Shown: positions 7,562 to 17,029, counted from the first letter of the stretch. The stretch is DNA of 64,000 nucleotides from Sphingobium xanthum (GCF_019737615.1 NZ_JAHKKS010000004.1:62001-126000), one strand, 5' to 3'. Program-made: numbers and translations. The notes: generated by a model not told the origin, from the letters alone.

Positions 7562-8200
7562 CTATTCGCCGTCCTCATCCCGCGCATAGGGCAATTTCCC
7601 GCCGCGCCAGTGCAGGATCAGCTTCCCGTCCTCCTGCGTGACGAGCGTGTCGTCGAACGCCGCCTTGCCCATATCATTCGGCTCCAGCACGATATGCAGC
7701 CTGATGCCCCGGCGCTGCGGGATCGGCAGAAGCGCCGACTCCGTCCCGTAGAAAGGCTCCGCGAACTGAACGCCGGTCGGCCAGCGATCCTCGAAATCGC
7801 GCGCCCAGCCATCCTGCTGCGTGTAACCGGTCACCGGCTCGCCGCTCGCGAAATCGATGCGGAAATCGACTGCCGGTACGCCTTGCCCATTGGGCCAGGT
7901 CACGACGAGCGAGAAGGGCGCCTCTTCGCCGTCCGTCACCTTGTCGAGCCGGAACGCAGCCGGTTTCGGCGTCGGCTGCGTCGTGAGCTTGAGCGTGCCT
8001 TTGTCACAGGTCCAGACGCCCTCGGCGCCTTCATCGACAGCGCCCATGCTCAGAAAATAGCGGAAATGGCCATCCTTGCCGATCTCGAGACCGGAGGCGA
8101 CATCCGGCCCCGCCGCCGCGCGGAAGCGGCCGGTCGGGCAGTCAGCTGCCGCAGCCGGCATCGCTAGGCCGAGCAGCAACAGGCCGAGCGCCCATTTCAT
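7562..8200 (-). CDS. Secreted protein of unknown function
   Basis: Not recognised. 212 residues with a clear Sec signal peptide (MKWALGLLLLGLAMPAAAAD, cleavage expected after AAA). The mature part has CPTGRFRAAAG near the start and a second Cys in VWTCDKGTLKL, which could form a disulphide, followed by beta-rich sequence without known motifs. The ATG at 8200 overlaps the greB stop (ATGA), so translation is probably coupled to greB. A periplasmic location is inferred. It is the last gene of a minus-strand group; the long repeat-bearing gap follows. Confidence 0.75.
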   Translation of the reverse strand: MKWALGLLLLGLAMPAAAADCPTGRFRAAAGPDVASGLEIGKDGHFRYFLSMGAVDEGAEGVWTCDKGTLKLTTQPTPKPAAFRLDKVTDGEEAPFSLVVTWPNGQGVPAVDFRIDFASGEPVTGYTQQDGWARDFEDRWPTGVQFAEPFYGTESALLPIPQRRGIRLHIVLEPNDMGKAAFDDTLVTQEDGKLILHWRGGKLPYARDEDGE

Positions 8201-8685
8201 CCTGGATAGTCGATCGCGACGACTTCCCATTCCTTCTCTCCCCCCGGAAGCTGGACGCGCCGCAGATCGCCGATCCCCGCACCCCGCAAAGCACGGGAGA
8301 GCGGGCTGTCCCAGCCGATCCGCCCGGCGCCCGCATCCGCCTCGTCATTGCCCACGATCGTGACGACGCGCTCATTGTCCTCTTCGTCGGCGACGGTGAC
8401 GGTCGCGCCGAAATAGACCCGCGCCTTGTCCGGCTGCTCGGCGGGATTGACGACCTTGGCCGCCTTCATCCGCTCGGCCAGCCATTTGAGCCGCCGGTCG
8501 ATCTCGCGCATGCGCTTGCGGCCGTAGAGATAGTCGCCATTCTCGCTGCGGTCGCCATTGCCGGCGGCCCAGCTCACGATCTCGACGATCCGCGGCCGCT
8601 CGTCGCCGAGCAGCTGGTCATATTCCGCGCGCAGGGCCGAATAGCCGGCCGGGGTGATGAAGTTGGGGCGCGGCGGGGCGCTCAT
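8197..8685 (-). CDS. greB: Transcription elongation factor GreB-type
   Basis: Gre-family factor that enters the RNA polymerase secondary channel and stimulates cleavage of backtracked transcripts. 162 residues, the usual GreB length. The N-terminal coiled coil with the loop acidic residues includes NGDRSENGDYLYGRKRMREI and RLKWLAERM, which match GreB rather than GreA. The C-terminal FKBP-like domain ends with the GDLRRVQLPGGEKEW region. Its ATG is immediately adjacent to the stop of a 58-residue membrane protein, and its stop overlaps the start of a secreted protein. The polymerase subunits it acts on, rpoB and rpoC, are elsewhere in this window. Confidence 0.92.
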   Translation of the reverse strand: MSAPPRPNFITPAGYSALRAEYDQLLGDERPRIVEIVSWAAGNGDRSENGDYLYGRKRMREIDRRLKWLAERMKAAKVVNPAEQPDKARVYFGATVTVADEEDNERVVTIVGNDEADAGAGRIGWDSPLSRALRGAGIGDLRRVQLPGGEKEWEVVAIDYPG

Positions 8686-8862
8686 TCAGGTCCGGCGCTT
8701 GCCGCGCGGACGCTTGGCATACATCAGCGCCGCAACGACGGCAGCCGAGCCGATGCCGATGCCCATCCAGAAGGATTTGTTGCCTGTGCTGCCCGGCACC
8801 GTGCTGTCGGTTTCGGGGGTGGTTTCCTCCGGTGCGCCGGAGCTCCTAGTCTCTTCGGTCAT
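8686..8862 (-). CDS. 58-residue single-pass membrane protein upstream of greB
   Basis: Short gene not recognised as a known family. The N-terminal 28 residues are hydrophilic and rich in Thr, Glu and Pro (MTEETRSSGAPEETTPETDS). One hydrophobic segment follows (FWMGIGIGSAAVVAALMYA, about 31-49) and the protein ends in a basic tail (KRPRGKRRT). The tail predicts N-out, C-in topology. The stop codon directly abuts the greB ATG, and the start is 47 bp after the transglycosylase stop, so it fits the same operon. Coding status rests on the compact spacing and the coherent membrane-protein pattern. Confidence 0.6.
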   Translation of the reverse strand: MTEETRSSGAPEETTPETDSTVPGSTGNKSFWMGIGIGSAAVVAALMYAKRPRGKRRT

Positions 8863-8909
8863 GCGCCCCCCTTAGGCGCTCCCGGCGTCCGGGCGCAATC
8901 TGTTCCGGT

Positions 8910-10922
8910 TCAACCCGGCCGCGATTTGCCGAGATACTTGCTCAGCGGGGCGGGGGACATAGAGACCGTTCGCACCGGGCTCACCAGATCATAGACCACC
9001 GCATTCTCCAGCACGCGCTGGACATAATTGCGGGTCTCGTAGATCGGGATGTCCTCGATCCACTGGACGATATCGACGGCGCCGGTGCGCGGATCGCCAT
9101 TGGCCTTGAGCCATTTGTTCACATTGCCCATGCCGGCATTATAGGCTGCGACCGCCAGCGGGTAGCTGCCGCCATAATAGTTCAGCACCTGCCGGAAATA
9201 GGTGCTGCCAAGCTGGATGTTGTAATTGGGCTCGAACAGCGCGCCGGTATTGTAGGAAAGCTGCATTTTTCCCGCGACTTCCGCCGCGGTCGCCGGCATG
9301 AGCTGCATCAGCCCGCGCGCTCCGGCATGCGAGACGATCGCCCGGTCGAACTGGCTTTCCTGCCGCGTGATCGCGTGGATCATCGTCCAATTGGTCTGAT
9401 GCCCCTCGGGAACGGTCATGCGCGGGAAGCTCGCCTCGGCATAGCCCGATAGGCCGCTCGCCGTCGCGCGCCGCCCGACCATGACGCCGAGATCCGGTCG
9501 CCCGATGGTCCGCGCCAGTTCGGAGGCCAGCACATGGTCCTGATCCGTCTCGGCCTGCGCGGCGATGGCGCGCACGAACTTGGACTGGTCCATCCACTGG
9601 CCTTCGCGACCGAGCTTGATCGCGGCGCGCACGATCGGGCGCGCGAGGAAGTTGGACCGCTCGGCCGAGGCAATCTCGACCGCGCGCTCTGCCGCGCCCG
9701 GCGTCGGGATGGGCCGGCCGAGCCGCTCGAGCGAGAGCTGCCCATAATATTGATCGGCAAAGGCACCGGCCCGCGCGAAGTAATCGTTCGCCTGCGTTGT
9801 CCGGCCCGCCGCCGCAGCAGCACGTCCGGCCCAGTAATAGCCCTTGGACACGGTCTGCGGCGAGCGCGCACCGGTCGCGTAGCGCGCGAACATGCCCTCC
9901 GCGTCGGCCGGGCGGCCAAGCTTGTTCAGCGCCGCCGTGCCGGCCAGCCAGGCGAGGCTGGTATAATCGTCGCGCACGCCGAGCGATTGCAGGCTGACAT
10001 CGGTTCCGGCCGGGAAGGCGTCGTCTACCTTGGAGGCGATCGCATAGGCCATCGACCATTGCCCGTCGGTCGCCGCGCCGCGGGCCTGTGCGAGCAGCAG
10101 CTCGTACCATTTCTCGGGATCGCTCGGCCCCTGGATCAGCGCGGCGCGGTTGGCGAGCATGCTCCGTGCGCCGGACAAATTGCCGCCGTCGATCATCCAG
10201 CGCGTCTTGTCAGCCAGATAGCCCGCATCCATGACGCCCACCGGATCGGCCGCGCCCATCTTGGCGCCGGCATCGGCCGCCTTGCGCTGGAAGGCGATGC
10301 GCGCCGCGATCACCGCCTGCCGCGTCACCGGCGCCATCGGCATCACGCGCTCGGCAACATCGGGGCGGCGACGCCACAGCGCCGCATCGGCGCGCTGGAG
10401 ATGATCGTCCGCCGTGAACGAGCCGACGAACTGCGCGCGAAGCCGCTCCTCGGTCAGCGGGTCCATCGGCCCGGCGACCCAGGCGGCGCGCGCCATCTTG
10501 CGAGCCTCGTCGAGCCGAGCGAGACGCGCCAGCACGAGCGCATGCACGGCCTTGCCCTGCGCGGTGGCCGCCGGGAATTTCTGGAAGAAGGCGATGATCT
10601 TGCCCGGATCGTCGAGATCGGCGTTCACCAGCCGCTCGGCATTGCCACGCATGCGGTTCTCGTCCGGCCAGTCGGGATTGGCGATCAGGAAGTCGGCATA
10701 GGCCGCGAATGTGAAGCTGTTGCTCGATGCCAGCCGTCGCCAGTTGCTGATGGCGTCGCGCGTCCGCGCATCCTCATTGGCGCTGGCCTCGATCTGGCCG
10801 CGCACGGCTTCCCAGGTGACCGGCTGGCCGGTCTGGGGCGCCGATGCGCTCGTGGCGCCGGTCGCGAGAGCCGCGATCAGAACCAGTCCACTCAAGCGAA
10901 GGTCTTTTCCCATGAGGTTCAT
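8910..10922 (-). CDS. slt: Soluble lytic murein transglycosylase (Slt-type)
   Basis: Periplasmic lytic transglycosylase that cleaves glycan strands of peptidoglycan to 1,6-anhydro products. 670 residues: signal peptide (LSGLVLIAALATGATSASA), a long alpha-helical superhelical region (about 40-490), and a C-terminal SLT domain. The catalytic Glu is in ITRQESQFD (about Glu522), followed by GARGLMQLMPATA and the VAAYNAGMGNVNKW motif typical of family 1A. Start at MNLMGK; a start at MGK three codons later is equally possible. It precedes the 58-residue membrane protein and greB on the same strand. Confidence 0.93.
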   Translation of the reverse strand: MNLMGKDLRLSGLVLIAALATGATSASAPQTGQPVTWEAVRGQIEASANEDARTRDAISNWRRLASSNSFTFAAYADFLIANPDWPDENRMRGNAERLVNADLDDPGKIIAFFQKFPAATAQGKAVHALVLARLARLDEARKMARAAWVAGPMDPLTEERLRAQFVGSFTADDHLQRADAALWRRRPDVAERVMPMAPVTRQAVIAARIAFQRKAADAGAKMGAADPVGVMDAGYLADKTRWMIDGGNLSGARSMLANRAALIQGPSDPEKWYELLLAQARGAATDGQWSMAYAIASKVDDAFPAGTDVSLQSLGVRDDYTSLAWLAGTAALNKLGRPADAEGMFARYATGARSPQTVSKGYYWAGRAAAAAGRTTQANDYFARAGAFADQYYGQLSLERLGRPIPTPGAAERAVEIASAERSNFLARPIVRAAIKLGREGQWMDQSKFVRAIAAQAETDQDHVLASELARTIGRPDLGVMVGRRATASGLSGYAEASFPRMTVPEGHQTNWTMIHAITRQESQFDRAIVSHAGARGLMQLMPATAAEVAGKMQLSYNTGALFEPNYNIQLGSTYFRQVLNYYGGSYPLAVAAYNAGMGNVNKWLKANGDPRTGAVDIVQWIEDIPIYETRNYVQRVLENAVVYDLVSPVRTVSMSPAPLSKYLGKSRPG

Positions 10923-11013
10923 TATGGCAGAGCCAAGATGATCGAACAGTGAACAGGCGCGTGCATGATGCCTACTATGCCTGTCCGAGCGCGCGCTTTG
11001 AAGGAGTTTTTTG

Positions 11014-11892
11014 ATGTTTTCCGGTTCGATTCCTGCACTTGTGACTCCTTTTCGCGACGGCAGGGTCGATGAGGACGCTTTTCGGAGCTTCGTGGACTGG
11101 CAGATTCAGGAGGGGTCGAGCGGTCTCGTGCCCTGCGGCACGACCGGCGAAAGCGCCACGATGACGATCGAGGAGCATAATCGCGTCGTGCGGATCTGCG
11201 TCGAGCAGGCTGCCGGCCGGGTGCCGGTCATCGCCGGCTGTGGCTCGAACGACACGCGCATCGCCCTCGAGCACATGTTCGCCGCGCAGGCCGCGGGCGC
11301 AACGGCGGCGCTTGTCGTCGCGCCTTATTACAACAAGCCCAATCAGGACGGCGTCTATCAGCATTTCGCCTATCTGGCCGAGCGCTGCGATCTGCCGATC
11401 ATCCTTTACAACGTGCCGAGCCGCACGATCACCGACATCGGCGTGCCCGTCATGCATCGTCTCGCGGAAGAGTTCAGTTCGGTGGTGGGCGTCAAGGACG
11501 CGACCGGCAATCTCGGTCGCGTGACCGCGCAGCGCCTCGCCTGCGGGCCGAAATTCTGCCAGCTTTCCGGCAATGACGAGACCGCGCTCGGCTTCAATGC
11601 CATGGGCGGCGTCGGCTGCATTTCGGTCACCGCCAATATCGCGCCGCGCCTTTGCGCCGATTTCCAGGCGGCGTGTCAGGGCGGTGCGTGGACCAGGGCG
11701 CTCGAGCTTCAGGACCGGCTTTACACGCTGCACGATGCGATGTTCTGCGATTCGTCGCCGGGCCCGGTGAAATATGCGCTGTCCCGCCTGCGCAATGATA
11801 TGCCGACCGAAGTCCGCCTGCCGATCACATGGCCGTCCGGTGCCGCCCGCGCGACAGTTGACCGTGCGATGGAAATTGCGGGTCTGGTTTAG
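11014..11892 (+). CDS. dapA: 4-hydroxy-tetrahydrodipicolinate synthase
   Basis: Condenses pyruvate with aspartate semialdehyde in the diaminopimelate/lysine pathway; cytoplasmic TIM barrel, 292 residues. The Schiff-base Lys161 is in GVKDATG, Tyr132 in LYNVPSRT, and the N-terminal GTTGES pyruvate-binding motif is intact. The ATG at 11014 has a good ribosome site, AAGGAG at 11001-11006, seven bases upstream, which rules out the adjacent TTG at 11011. It is divergent from slt. Diaminopimelate is a building block of the peptidoglycan that slt degrades. smpB follows 50 bp downstream. Confidence 0.97.
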   Translation: MFSGSIPALVTPFRDGRVDEDAFRSFVDWQIQEGSSGLVPCGTTGESATMTIEEHNRVVRICVEQAAGRVPVIAGCGSNDTRIALEHMFAAQAAGATAALVVAPYYNKPNQDGVYQHFAYLAERCDLPIILYNVPSRTITDIGVPVMHRLAEEFSSVVGVKDATGNLGRVTAQRLACGPKFCQLSGNDETALGFNAMGGVGCISVTANIAPRLCADFQAACQGGAWTRALELQDRLYTLHDAMFCDSSPGPVKYALSRLRNDMPTEVRLPITWPSGAARATVDRAMEIAGLV

Positions 11893-11942
11893 GGCTGGTT
11901 CATACCCTAAATCTATAACGAGCTTCTGATCAGAGATTTCCC

Positions 11943-12425
11943 ATGGCCCGCCCGCGTCCTTCCGAGTTCAACAAGGTCAAGACCGTCGCCGAGAACCGGC
12001 GCGCGCGTTTCGATTACTTCATAGAGGATGTCTATGAAGCCGGTATCGTGCTGCGCGGGACCGAGGTGAAATCGCTGCGCTTCGGCGACGGGTCGATCAC
12101 GGAGAGCTATGCCGAGGTGAAGGGCGAGGAGATCTGGCTGGTCAACAGCAATATCCCAGAGTTCAGCCACGGCAATCGCTTCAACCATGAGCCCAAGCGC
12201 CCGCGCAAGCTGCTGCTCAAGCAGCGCGAAATCTCCAAGATGCATGGCGCCGTGTCGCGCGACGGCATGACACTGGTGCCGCTCAGCGTCTATTTCAACG
12301 AGCGCGGCAAGGCGAAGGTCGAACTGGCGCTGGCGAAGGGCAAGAATGTTCGGGACAAGCGGGATACGATGAAGGAACGCGACTGGAAGCGCGAGCAAGG
12401 TCGCATCATGAGAGAGCGCGGCTGA
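11943..12425 (+). CDS. smpB: SsrA-binding protein SmpB
   Basis: Binds tmRNA and delivers it to stalled ribosomes in trans-translation. 160 residues, normal length. The OB-fold core is recognised by [32 protein letters not shown] and the C-terminal [17 protein letters not shown] tail that enters the mRNA channel. The tmRNA gene itself was not seen in the window. The stop TGA overlaps the ATG of the DUF2062 gene by one base, so the two are translationally coupled. The dapA-smpB-DUF2062-cckA order is one I recall from other sphingomonads. Confidence 0.97.
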   Translation: MARPRPSEFNKVKTVAENRRARFDYFIEDVYEAGIVLRGTEVKSLRFGDGSITESYAEVKGEEIWLVNSNIPEFSHGNRFNHEPKRPRKLLLKQREISKMHGAVSRDGMTLVPLSVYFNERGKAKVELALAKGKNVRDKRDTMKERDWKREQGRIMRERG

Positions 12426-13018
12426 TGCCGAAGAAGCATATCGTCCGGGCCTTCCGCGATGCCATGCCGACGCGCGAGAGCCTGGAGCAGAACCGCGTCA
12501 TCCGGCCCGTCGCGCATCGCGTGCTGGCGCCCGAGCTCTGGCGCTTCACGCGCCGCTCGGTCCCGCGCGGCGTCGCGCTCGGCTTGCTGGTCGGCATCTT
12601 CCTGCTGATTCCCGGGCTGCAGATCGCGGGCGCTGCCCTGCTGGCCCTGCCGTTCCGTGCCAATGTGCCGATCGCGGCGGCGATGACCTTCCTGTCCAAC
12701 CCGGCGACCACGCCCTTCCTCCTCGCGGCGTCCTATTTCATCGGCACGCGCATGCTCGGCGGCACCGGTGACATGACCCAGCTCATGGCGATGATCGAGC
12801 GTCATGCCAGCATCGCGGAATGGGCGCGCTGGCTCTCGTCCGAGGCCGCGCCCGCGCTGCTGTTCGGCTTGACCGTGGTGTCGGTCGTCAGCGCGGCGGT
12901 CGGCTATCTGATGGCGTCCTGGATGTGGCGTGGCCGTCTGGCGCGCAAATGGCGGCACCGGGCGCACTTGCGCGAGCATGCGCGCGCCAGCCTGCCGCTC
13001 AAGGAACAGATATCGTGA
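12425..13018 (+). CDS. DUF2062 membrane protein
   Basis: Inner-membrane protein of 197 residues with a DUF2062 region. After a basic cytoplasmic N-terminus comes the SVPRGVALGLLVGIFLLIPG segment, then ALLALPFRANVPIAAAMTFL and SNPATTPFLLAASYFIGTRM, the conserved core of the family. A last hydrophobic stretch is at about 143-165, and the tail is basic. Molecular function is unknown. Its start overlaps the smpB stop (TGATG) and its stop overlaps the GTG start of the cckA-type kinase (GTGA), so it is embedded in one operon. Confidence 0.88.
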   Translation: MPKKHIVRAFRDAMPTRESLEQNRVIRPVAHRVLAPELWRFTRRSVPRGVALGLLVGIFLLIPGLQIAGAALLALPFRANVPIAAAMTFLSNPATTPFLLAASYFIGTRMLGGTGDMTQLMAMIERHASIAEWARWLSSEAAPALLFGLTVVSVVSAAVGYLMASWMWRGRLARKWRHRAHLREHARASLPLKEQIS

Positions 13019-15468
13019 AGGCGATCGGGCCGGGCTCGCATCGCGGCGATCTGCTCAGCCTGATTGCCGAGAAGCCGAGGTTAAGCCCACTGCCGGTCAT
13101 TCTGGTCGCGGGGCTGGTCAGTGCCGGCCTGCTCCTCTGGCTGCTGAAGGATGCGGTTCTGGCCGGGGGCTTCCTGGCTGCTGTCATCGGTGGCGGCGCA
13201 CTCATCTGGTATGCGCGCCGGCTCTTCCCCAAAGTCGAGAGTGACCAGTCCATCGTCGCCGACTGGACGATCACACGCGCGGCGGCGGAAGCAGCGGGCC
13301 TCGCCATCGCCGTCACCGATCGCACCGGCCGCCTCGTCTGCGCCAGCGATCAATATGGCGAGTGGTTCCCCGGCTATCCGGTCCCGCCCGAGATCAAGGT
13401 ATCGACCCGCGATCAGGAGCAGCTCGTCAACGCCGGCCGCGCCGCCTGGCGCGATGGCGAGGCGGAAGTGCTCGGCCTCCTGCGCGGCAGCCTCCAGCTC
13501 GATGTGCAGGTCGTGCGCACCGGCCGCGTCGATGATTATCTCCTCTGGCGCTTCGCCAGTGTCCGTCAGACCAGCGTCATGGACGATTATCTGCGCGTGA
13601 TCGAAGGCGAGGCAGGGAAGCAGATCAGCGAAGCCGGTATCATGTGCGTGATGATCGGCGGGGAAGGGCGCATCCGCGCCGCCAATCTTGCCTTCTCGCT
13701 CCGCGCAACCGGTCGTGCTGATGCGAACATCATCGGGCGCGATTTCGCGGGCTATATGCGCGTCGATCCCAAGGGCCGCATCTTCTTCGCGCAGGAGGAG
13801 AGCCAGGCGACGCCGGTCCGCATGATCCAGATACCCGTGCGGCCGGACGATCCGCAGGGGCTGCTCGTGCTCATCATGGTCGACGACACCGTCGCCTCGG
13901 TCGATGGGATTTCCAGCCTTGCCTATGTCGAGACGCTGCTGTCGCTGTTGCCCTTCGGCCTCGGCATGGCCGATCGGGACGGGCGGCTTCTGTTCTTCAA
14001 CAATGCCTTCGGCCGGGCCGCAGGGTTGGGGCCGACGGACAAGCCGAGCTATCCGGGCGATCTCGTCATCAGCGAGGATCAGGCGGCCGTGGCAGAGTCG
14101 ATCCGGCGCTATGCCATCGGGCCGCAAATGTCCGGCGACATCGCCGTGCGCCTGCGCGCAACGCCGGATGAGCCGATCTCGCTCAGCCTTGCCGGTGTCC
14201 GCGGCCTTGGCGAAGCGGCTGTGCTGCTCAGCCTCAAGGACAATAGTGAGGAAACGCGCCTCAAGCGCCAGGTCGCGCAGCAGACCAAGATGCAGGCGGT
14301 CGGGCAGCTCGCCGGTGGCGTCGCGCACGATTTCAACAACATCCTGACCGCGATCATCGGCCATTGCGATCTCATGCTGATGCGTCATACGCCGGGCGAC
14401 AGCGATTATGACGACATTCAGCAGGTAAAGGCCAACTCGAACCGCGCCGCCGCCCTGACGCGCCAGCTGCTCGCCTTCTCGCGCCAGCAGACCCTGCGTC
14501 CGCAAGTGCTCCAGCTTCCCGACGTTGTCTCGGAAATCTCGACGCTGTTGAAGCGCCTGCTTGGCGAGAACATCAAGCTCGAGACCTATCACGGCCGCAA
14601 TCTCGGCACGGTCCGCGCCGATCCCGGCCAGCTCGAGCAGGTCATCGTCAATCTCGTCGTCAACGCGCGCGATGCCATGGCCGAGGGCGGCACGGTGACG
14701 ATCCGCACCTTCTCGGTCTCCGCCGCCGACGTGCGCGACATGAAGAACGAGATCATGCCGATCGGCGACTATACCGCGCTCAGCGTCGCCGATACCGGCA
14801 CCGGCATCGCGCCCGAGTTGCTCGGCAAGATCTTCGAGCCCTTCTACACGACCAAGGGCGTCGGCCGTGGCACGGGTCTCGGCCTCTCGACCGTCTATGG
14901 CATCGTCAAGCAATCGGGCGGCTTCATCTTCCCGGATTCGGAAGTCGGTCGGGGCACGACCTTCAGCATCTATCTGCCGGTCCACGCTGCTGCCGCCGAA
15001 GCCGCCGCCGGTACGACTGTCGCACGCCGTAAGCCCGCCGCCGAGACCTGGGGCACCGGCACCATCCTTCTCGTCGAGGACGAGGACATGGTCCGCACCG
15101 TCGCCGAGCGCGCGCTCACGCGCCAGGGCTATACCGTCATCACTGCCAGCGACGGCGAGCAGGGCCTCGCGCGCCTCAACCAGGCCGAGAAGATCGATCT
15201 GCTGATCTCGGATGTCGTCATGCCCGGCATGGATGGCCCGACGATGGTCCGCGCCGTCCGCGCCGCCGATCCGGATATGCCGGTGCTGTTCATGTCCGGC
15301 TATGCCGAGGAGCAGCTGCGCAAGTCGATCGACATCGATAATGTCGCCTTCCTGCCCAAGCCCTTCTCGGTGAATCAGCTGGCCGAGGCCGCCCGCGATG
15401 TCCTCGCCGCCGCCCGCGAGCGCGGCGTCGTGACCGGCGAGAAGAACGAGTCGCTGATCACGGACTGA
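13015..15468 (+). CDS. cckA: CckA-type hybrid sensor histidine kinase
   Basis: Membrane hybrid kinase that in Caulobacter feeds phosphate through ChpT to the cell-cycle regulator CtrA. 817 residues from the GTG that overlaps the upstream stop. Two membrane segments at about 25-63 are followed by PAS-like regions to about residue 400. The HisKA domain has the H-box GGVAHDFNNILTAI with phospho-accepting His438. The ATPase domain has NLVVNARDAM, VADTGTGIAPE and GRGTGLGLS. The C-terminal receiver has Asp733 in LLISDVVMPGMDG and Lys in FLPKPF. The AGGVAHDFNNILTAIIGHCD and AALTRQLLAFSRQQTLRPQ blocks are diagnostic of CckA. CtrA-like boxes occur elsewhere in this window. Confidence 0.93.
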   Translation: MKAIGPGSHRGDLLSLIAEKPRLSPLPVILVAGLVSAGLLLWLLKDAVLAGGFLAAVIGGGALIWYARRLFPKVESDQSIVADWTITRAAAEAAGLAIAVTDRTGRLVCASDQYGEWFPGYPVPPEIKVSTRDQEQLVNAGRAAWRDGEAEVLGLLRGSLQLDVQVVRTGRVDDYLLWRFASVRQTSVMDDYLRVIEGEAGKQISEAGIMCVMIGGEGRIRAANLAFSLRATGRADANIIGRDFAGYMRVDPKGRIFFAQEESQATPVRMIQIPVRPDDPQGLLVLIMVDDTVASVDGISSLAYVETLLSLLPFGLGMADRDGRLLFFNNAFGRAAGLGPTDKPSYPGDLVISEDQAAVAESIRRYAIGPQMSGDIAVRLRATPDEPISLSLAGVRGLGEAAVLLSLKDNSEETRLKRQVAQQTKMQAVGQLAGGVAHDFNNILTAIIGHCDLMLMRHTPGDSDYDDIQQVKANSNRAAALTRQLLAFSRQQTLRPQVLQLPDVVSEISTLLKRLLGENIKLETYHGRNLGTVRADPGQLEQVIVNLVVNARDAMAEGGTVTIRTFSVSAADVRDMKNEIMPIGDYTALSVADTGTGIAPELLGKIFEPFYTTKGVGRGTGLGLSTVYGIVKQSGGFIFPDSEVGRGTTFSIYLPVHAAAAEAAAGTTVARRKPAAETWGTGTILLVEDEDMVRTVAERALTRQGYTVITASDGEQGLARLNQAEKIDLLISDVVMPGMDGPTMVRAVRAADPDMPVLFMSGYAEEQLRKSIDIDNVAFLPKPFSVNQLAEAARDVLAAARERGVVTGEKNESLITD

Positions 15469-15499
15469 GCCTTCGTGAGGCGGTCCACAAGAAAAATAT

Positions 15500-15514
15500 G
15501 TTCTCCTCTTGTTC
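15500..15514 (+). promoter_or_regulatory. LexA (SOS) box upstream of recA
   Basis: GTTC (15500-15503), seven bases, GTTC (15511-15514): a perfect match to the alphaproteobacterial LexA operator, GTTC-N7-GTTC. It is 78 bp before the recA start. The second GTTC also forms an inverted repeat with GAAC at 15519-15522. Confidence 0.88.
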
Positions 15515-15591
15515 CATGAGAACAAATAGGATACGCAGCTCCCATTGGCGATCCTGCCACGGCGTGTTTGACATCCATGGGGAGCAGCATC

Positions 15592-16671
15592 ATGACGGCA
15601 AGCCTCAAGCTTATCGACGGCGAAAAGAATTCGGGGACCATGGAACGGCAGAAAGCACTTGAAGCGGCGTTGGCACAGATCGATCGCGCCTTCGGCAAGG
15701 GATCGGCCATGCGGCTGGGCTCGAAGGAAGCCATGCAGGTCGAGGCGATCTCGACCGGCTCGCTGGGCCTCGACATCGCGCTCGGCGTCGGCGGCCTGCC
15801 GCGCGGCCGCGTGATCGAAGTCTATGGTCCGGAAAGCTCGGGCAAGACGACGCTGGCGCTGCATGTCATCGCCGAGGCACAGAAGACCGGCGGCACCGCG
15901 GCCTTCATCGATGCCGAGCATGCGCTCGATCCGGTCTATGCCAGGAAGCTTGGCGTCAATATCGACGAGCTGATCGTCTCGCAGCCCGATACGGGCGAGC
16001 AGGCGCTGGAGATCACCGATACGCTGGTGCGCTCCAATGCCATCGATGTGCTGGTGGTGGATTCGGTCGCCGCGCTGGTGCCGCGCGCCGAGATCGAGGG
16101 CGAGATGGGCGACAGCCATGTCGGCCTGCAGGCGCGTCTCATGTCGCAGTCGCTGCGCAAGCTGACCGGCTCGATCAGCCGCTCGCGCTGCATGGTGATC
16201 TTCATCAACCAGCTGCGCATGAAGATCGGCGTCATGTACGGCAATCCCGAGACGACAACCGGCGGCAACGCGCTCAAATTCTACGCTTCGGTTCGTCTCG
16301 ACATCCGTCGCACGGGCCAGATCAAGGATCGTGACGACATCGTCGGCAACGCGACCCGCGTGAAGGTGGTCAAGAACAAGGTGGCCCCGCCGTTCAAGCA
16401 GGTCGAGTTCGACATCATGTATGGCGAAGGCATTTCCAAGATCGGCGAAATTCTCGATCTCGGCGTCAAGGCCGGTATCATCGAGAAGTCGGGCGCCTGG
16501 TTCTCCTACGATTCCGTGCGCATCGGTCAGGGCCGTGAGAACGCCAAGACGTTCCTCAAGGAAAATCCGGAGATGATGGCCAAGCTCGAGCGCACGATCC
16601 GCGCGAAGACCGAGGAAGTCGCCGAGGGCATGATGACCGGTCCGGATGCGGACGATAGCGGCGAAGACTGA
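15592..16671 (+). CDS. recA: DNA recombinase RecA
   Basis: ATP-dependent strand-exchange protein and SOS co-protease that triggers LexA self-cleavage. 359 residues from the ATG at 15592. The Walker A is GPESSGKTT and Walker B is the [15 protein letters not shown] region; loop L1 and L2 regions are intact ([26 protein letters not shown]). The tail is acidic (DADDSGED), as usual. GGGGAG eight bases upstream supports this start over the in-frame ATG at 15577. It is regulated by the LexA box 78 bp upstream. The VOC gene begins 4 bp after its stop. Confidence 0.98.
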   Translation: MTASLKLIDGEKNSGTMERQKALEAALAQIDRAFGKGSAMRLGSKEAMQVEAISTGSLGLDIALGVGGLPRGRVIEVYGPESSGKTTLALHVIAEAQKTGGTAAFIDAEHALDPVYARKLGVNIDELIVSQPDTGEQALEITDTLVRSNAIDVLVVDSVAALVPRAEIEGEMGDSHVGLQARLMSQSLRKLTGSISRSRCMVIFINQLRMKIGVMYGNPETTTGGNALKFYASVRLDIRRTGQIKDRDDIVGNATRVKVVKNKVAPPFKQVEFDIMYGEGISKIGEILDLGVKAGIIEKSGAWFSYDSVRIGQGRENAKTFLKENPEMMAKLERTIRAKTEEVAEGMMTGPDADDSGED

Positions 16672-16675
16672 GACC

Positions 16676-17029
16676 ATGACATCGGTTCCGGCAACGCTCG
16701 CTTATGTCGAGCTGCCCGTGGCGGACAGCGAGGCGAGCGCCGAATTCTTCAGCGCCGCCTTCGGATGGGAGCTGACCCGCTTCGGGCCGACCTATGCCGG
16801 AACCATGGGGCAGGGGACCGATCTCGGTCTCCAGGGGGACGCGGCCGAGGCTCCGGCTGCGCCCTTGCCCGGCCTTCAGGTTGAGGATCTGGAAGCGGCC
16901 CTTGCCGCGGTCGAAGCGGCCGGCGGCATTGTCATCCGCCCGATCTTCGCCTTCCCCGGCGGCCGCCGCTTCCATTTCCGGGAGCCGGGCGGCAACGAGC
17001 TGACTGTTTTCGCCTCGGACGAGGGCTGA
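16676..17029 (+). CDS. VOC (glyoxalase/bleomycin resistance-like) family protein
   Basis: Small cytoplasmic protein of 117 residues with a vicinal-oxygen-chelate fold. The N-terminal half has VELPVADSEASAEFFSAAFG, typical of the first beta-alpha-beta-beta-beta unit, and the second half ends with GRRFHFREPGGNELTVF, with the Glu that often binds metal. The His/Glu pattern is incomplete, so enzymatic activity cannot be assumed. The ATG is 4 bp after the recA stop, so it is probably partly co-transcribed with recA. A repeat-rich gap follows. Substrate unknown. Confidence 0.82.
   Translation: MTSVPATLAYVELPVADSEASAEFFSAAFGWELTRFGPTYAGTMGQGTDLGLQGDAAEAPAAPLPGLQVEDLEAALAAVEAAGGIVIRPIFAFPGGRRFHFREPGGNELTVFASDEG

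Noticed and set aside
7451..8167. Plus-strand frame opposite the secreted protein and its gap
   Set aside because: It overlaps a minus-strand gene with a clean signal peptide coupled to greB; the plus frame has no such support.
9534..10952. Plus-strand frame of 472 codons opposite slt
   Set aside because: slt on the minus strand has a signal peptide and complete SLT motifs; the plus frame shows only reversed codon bias.
12820..13014. Upstream extension of the cckA frame
   Set aside because: It overlaps DUF2062 coding sequence and gives Arg/Ala-rich non-family residues; the GTG at 13015 overlapping the previous stop is a better start.
13081..16677. Minus-strand frame of 1198 codons opposite cckA and recA
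   Set aside because: It crosses two well-defined genes and their intergenic LexA box; composition is typical of an antisense shadow.
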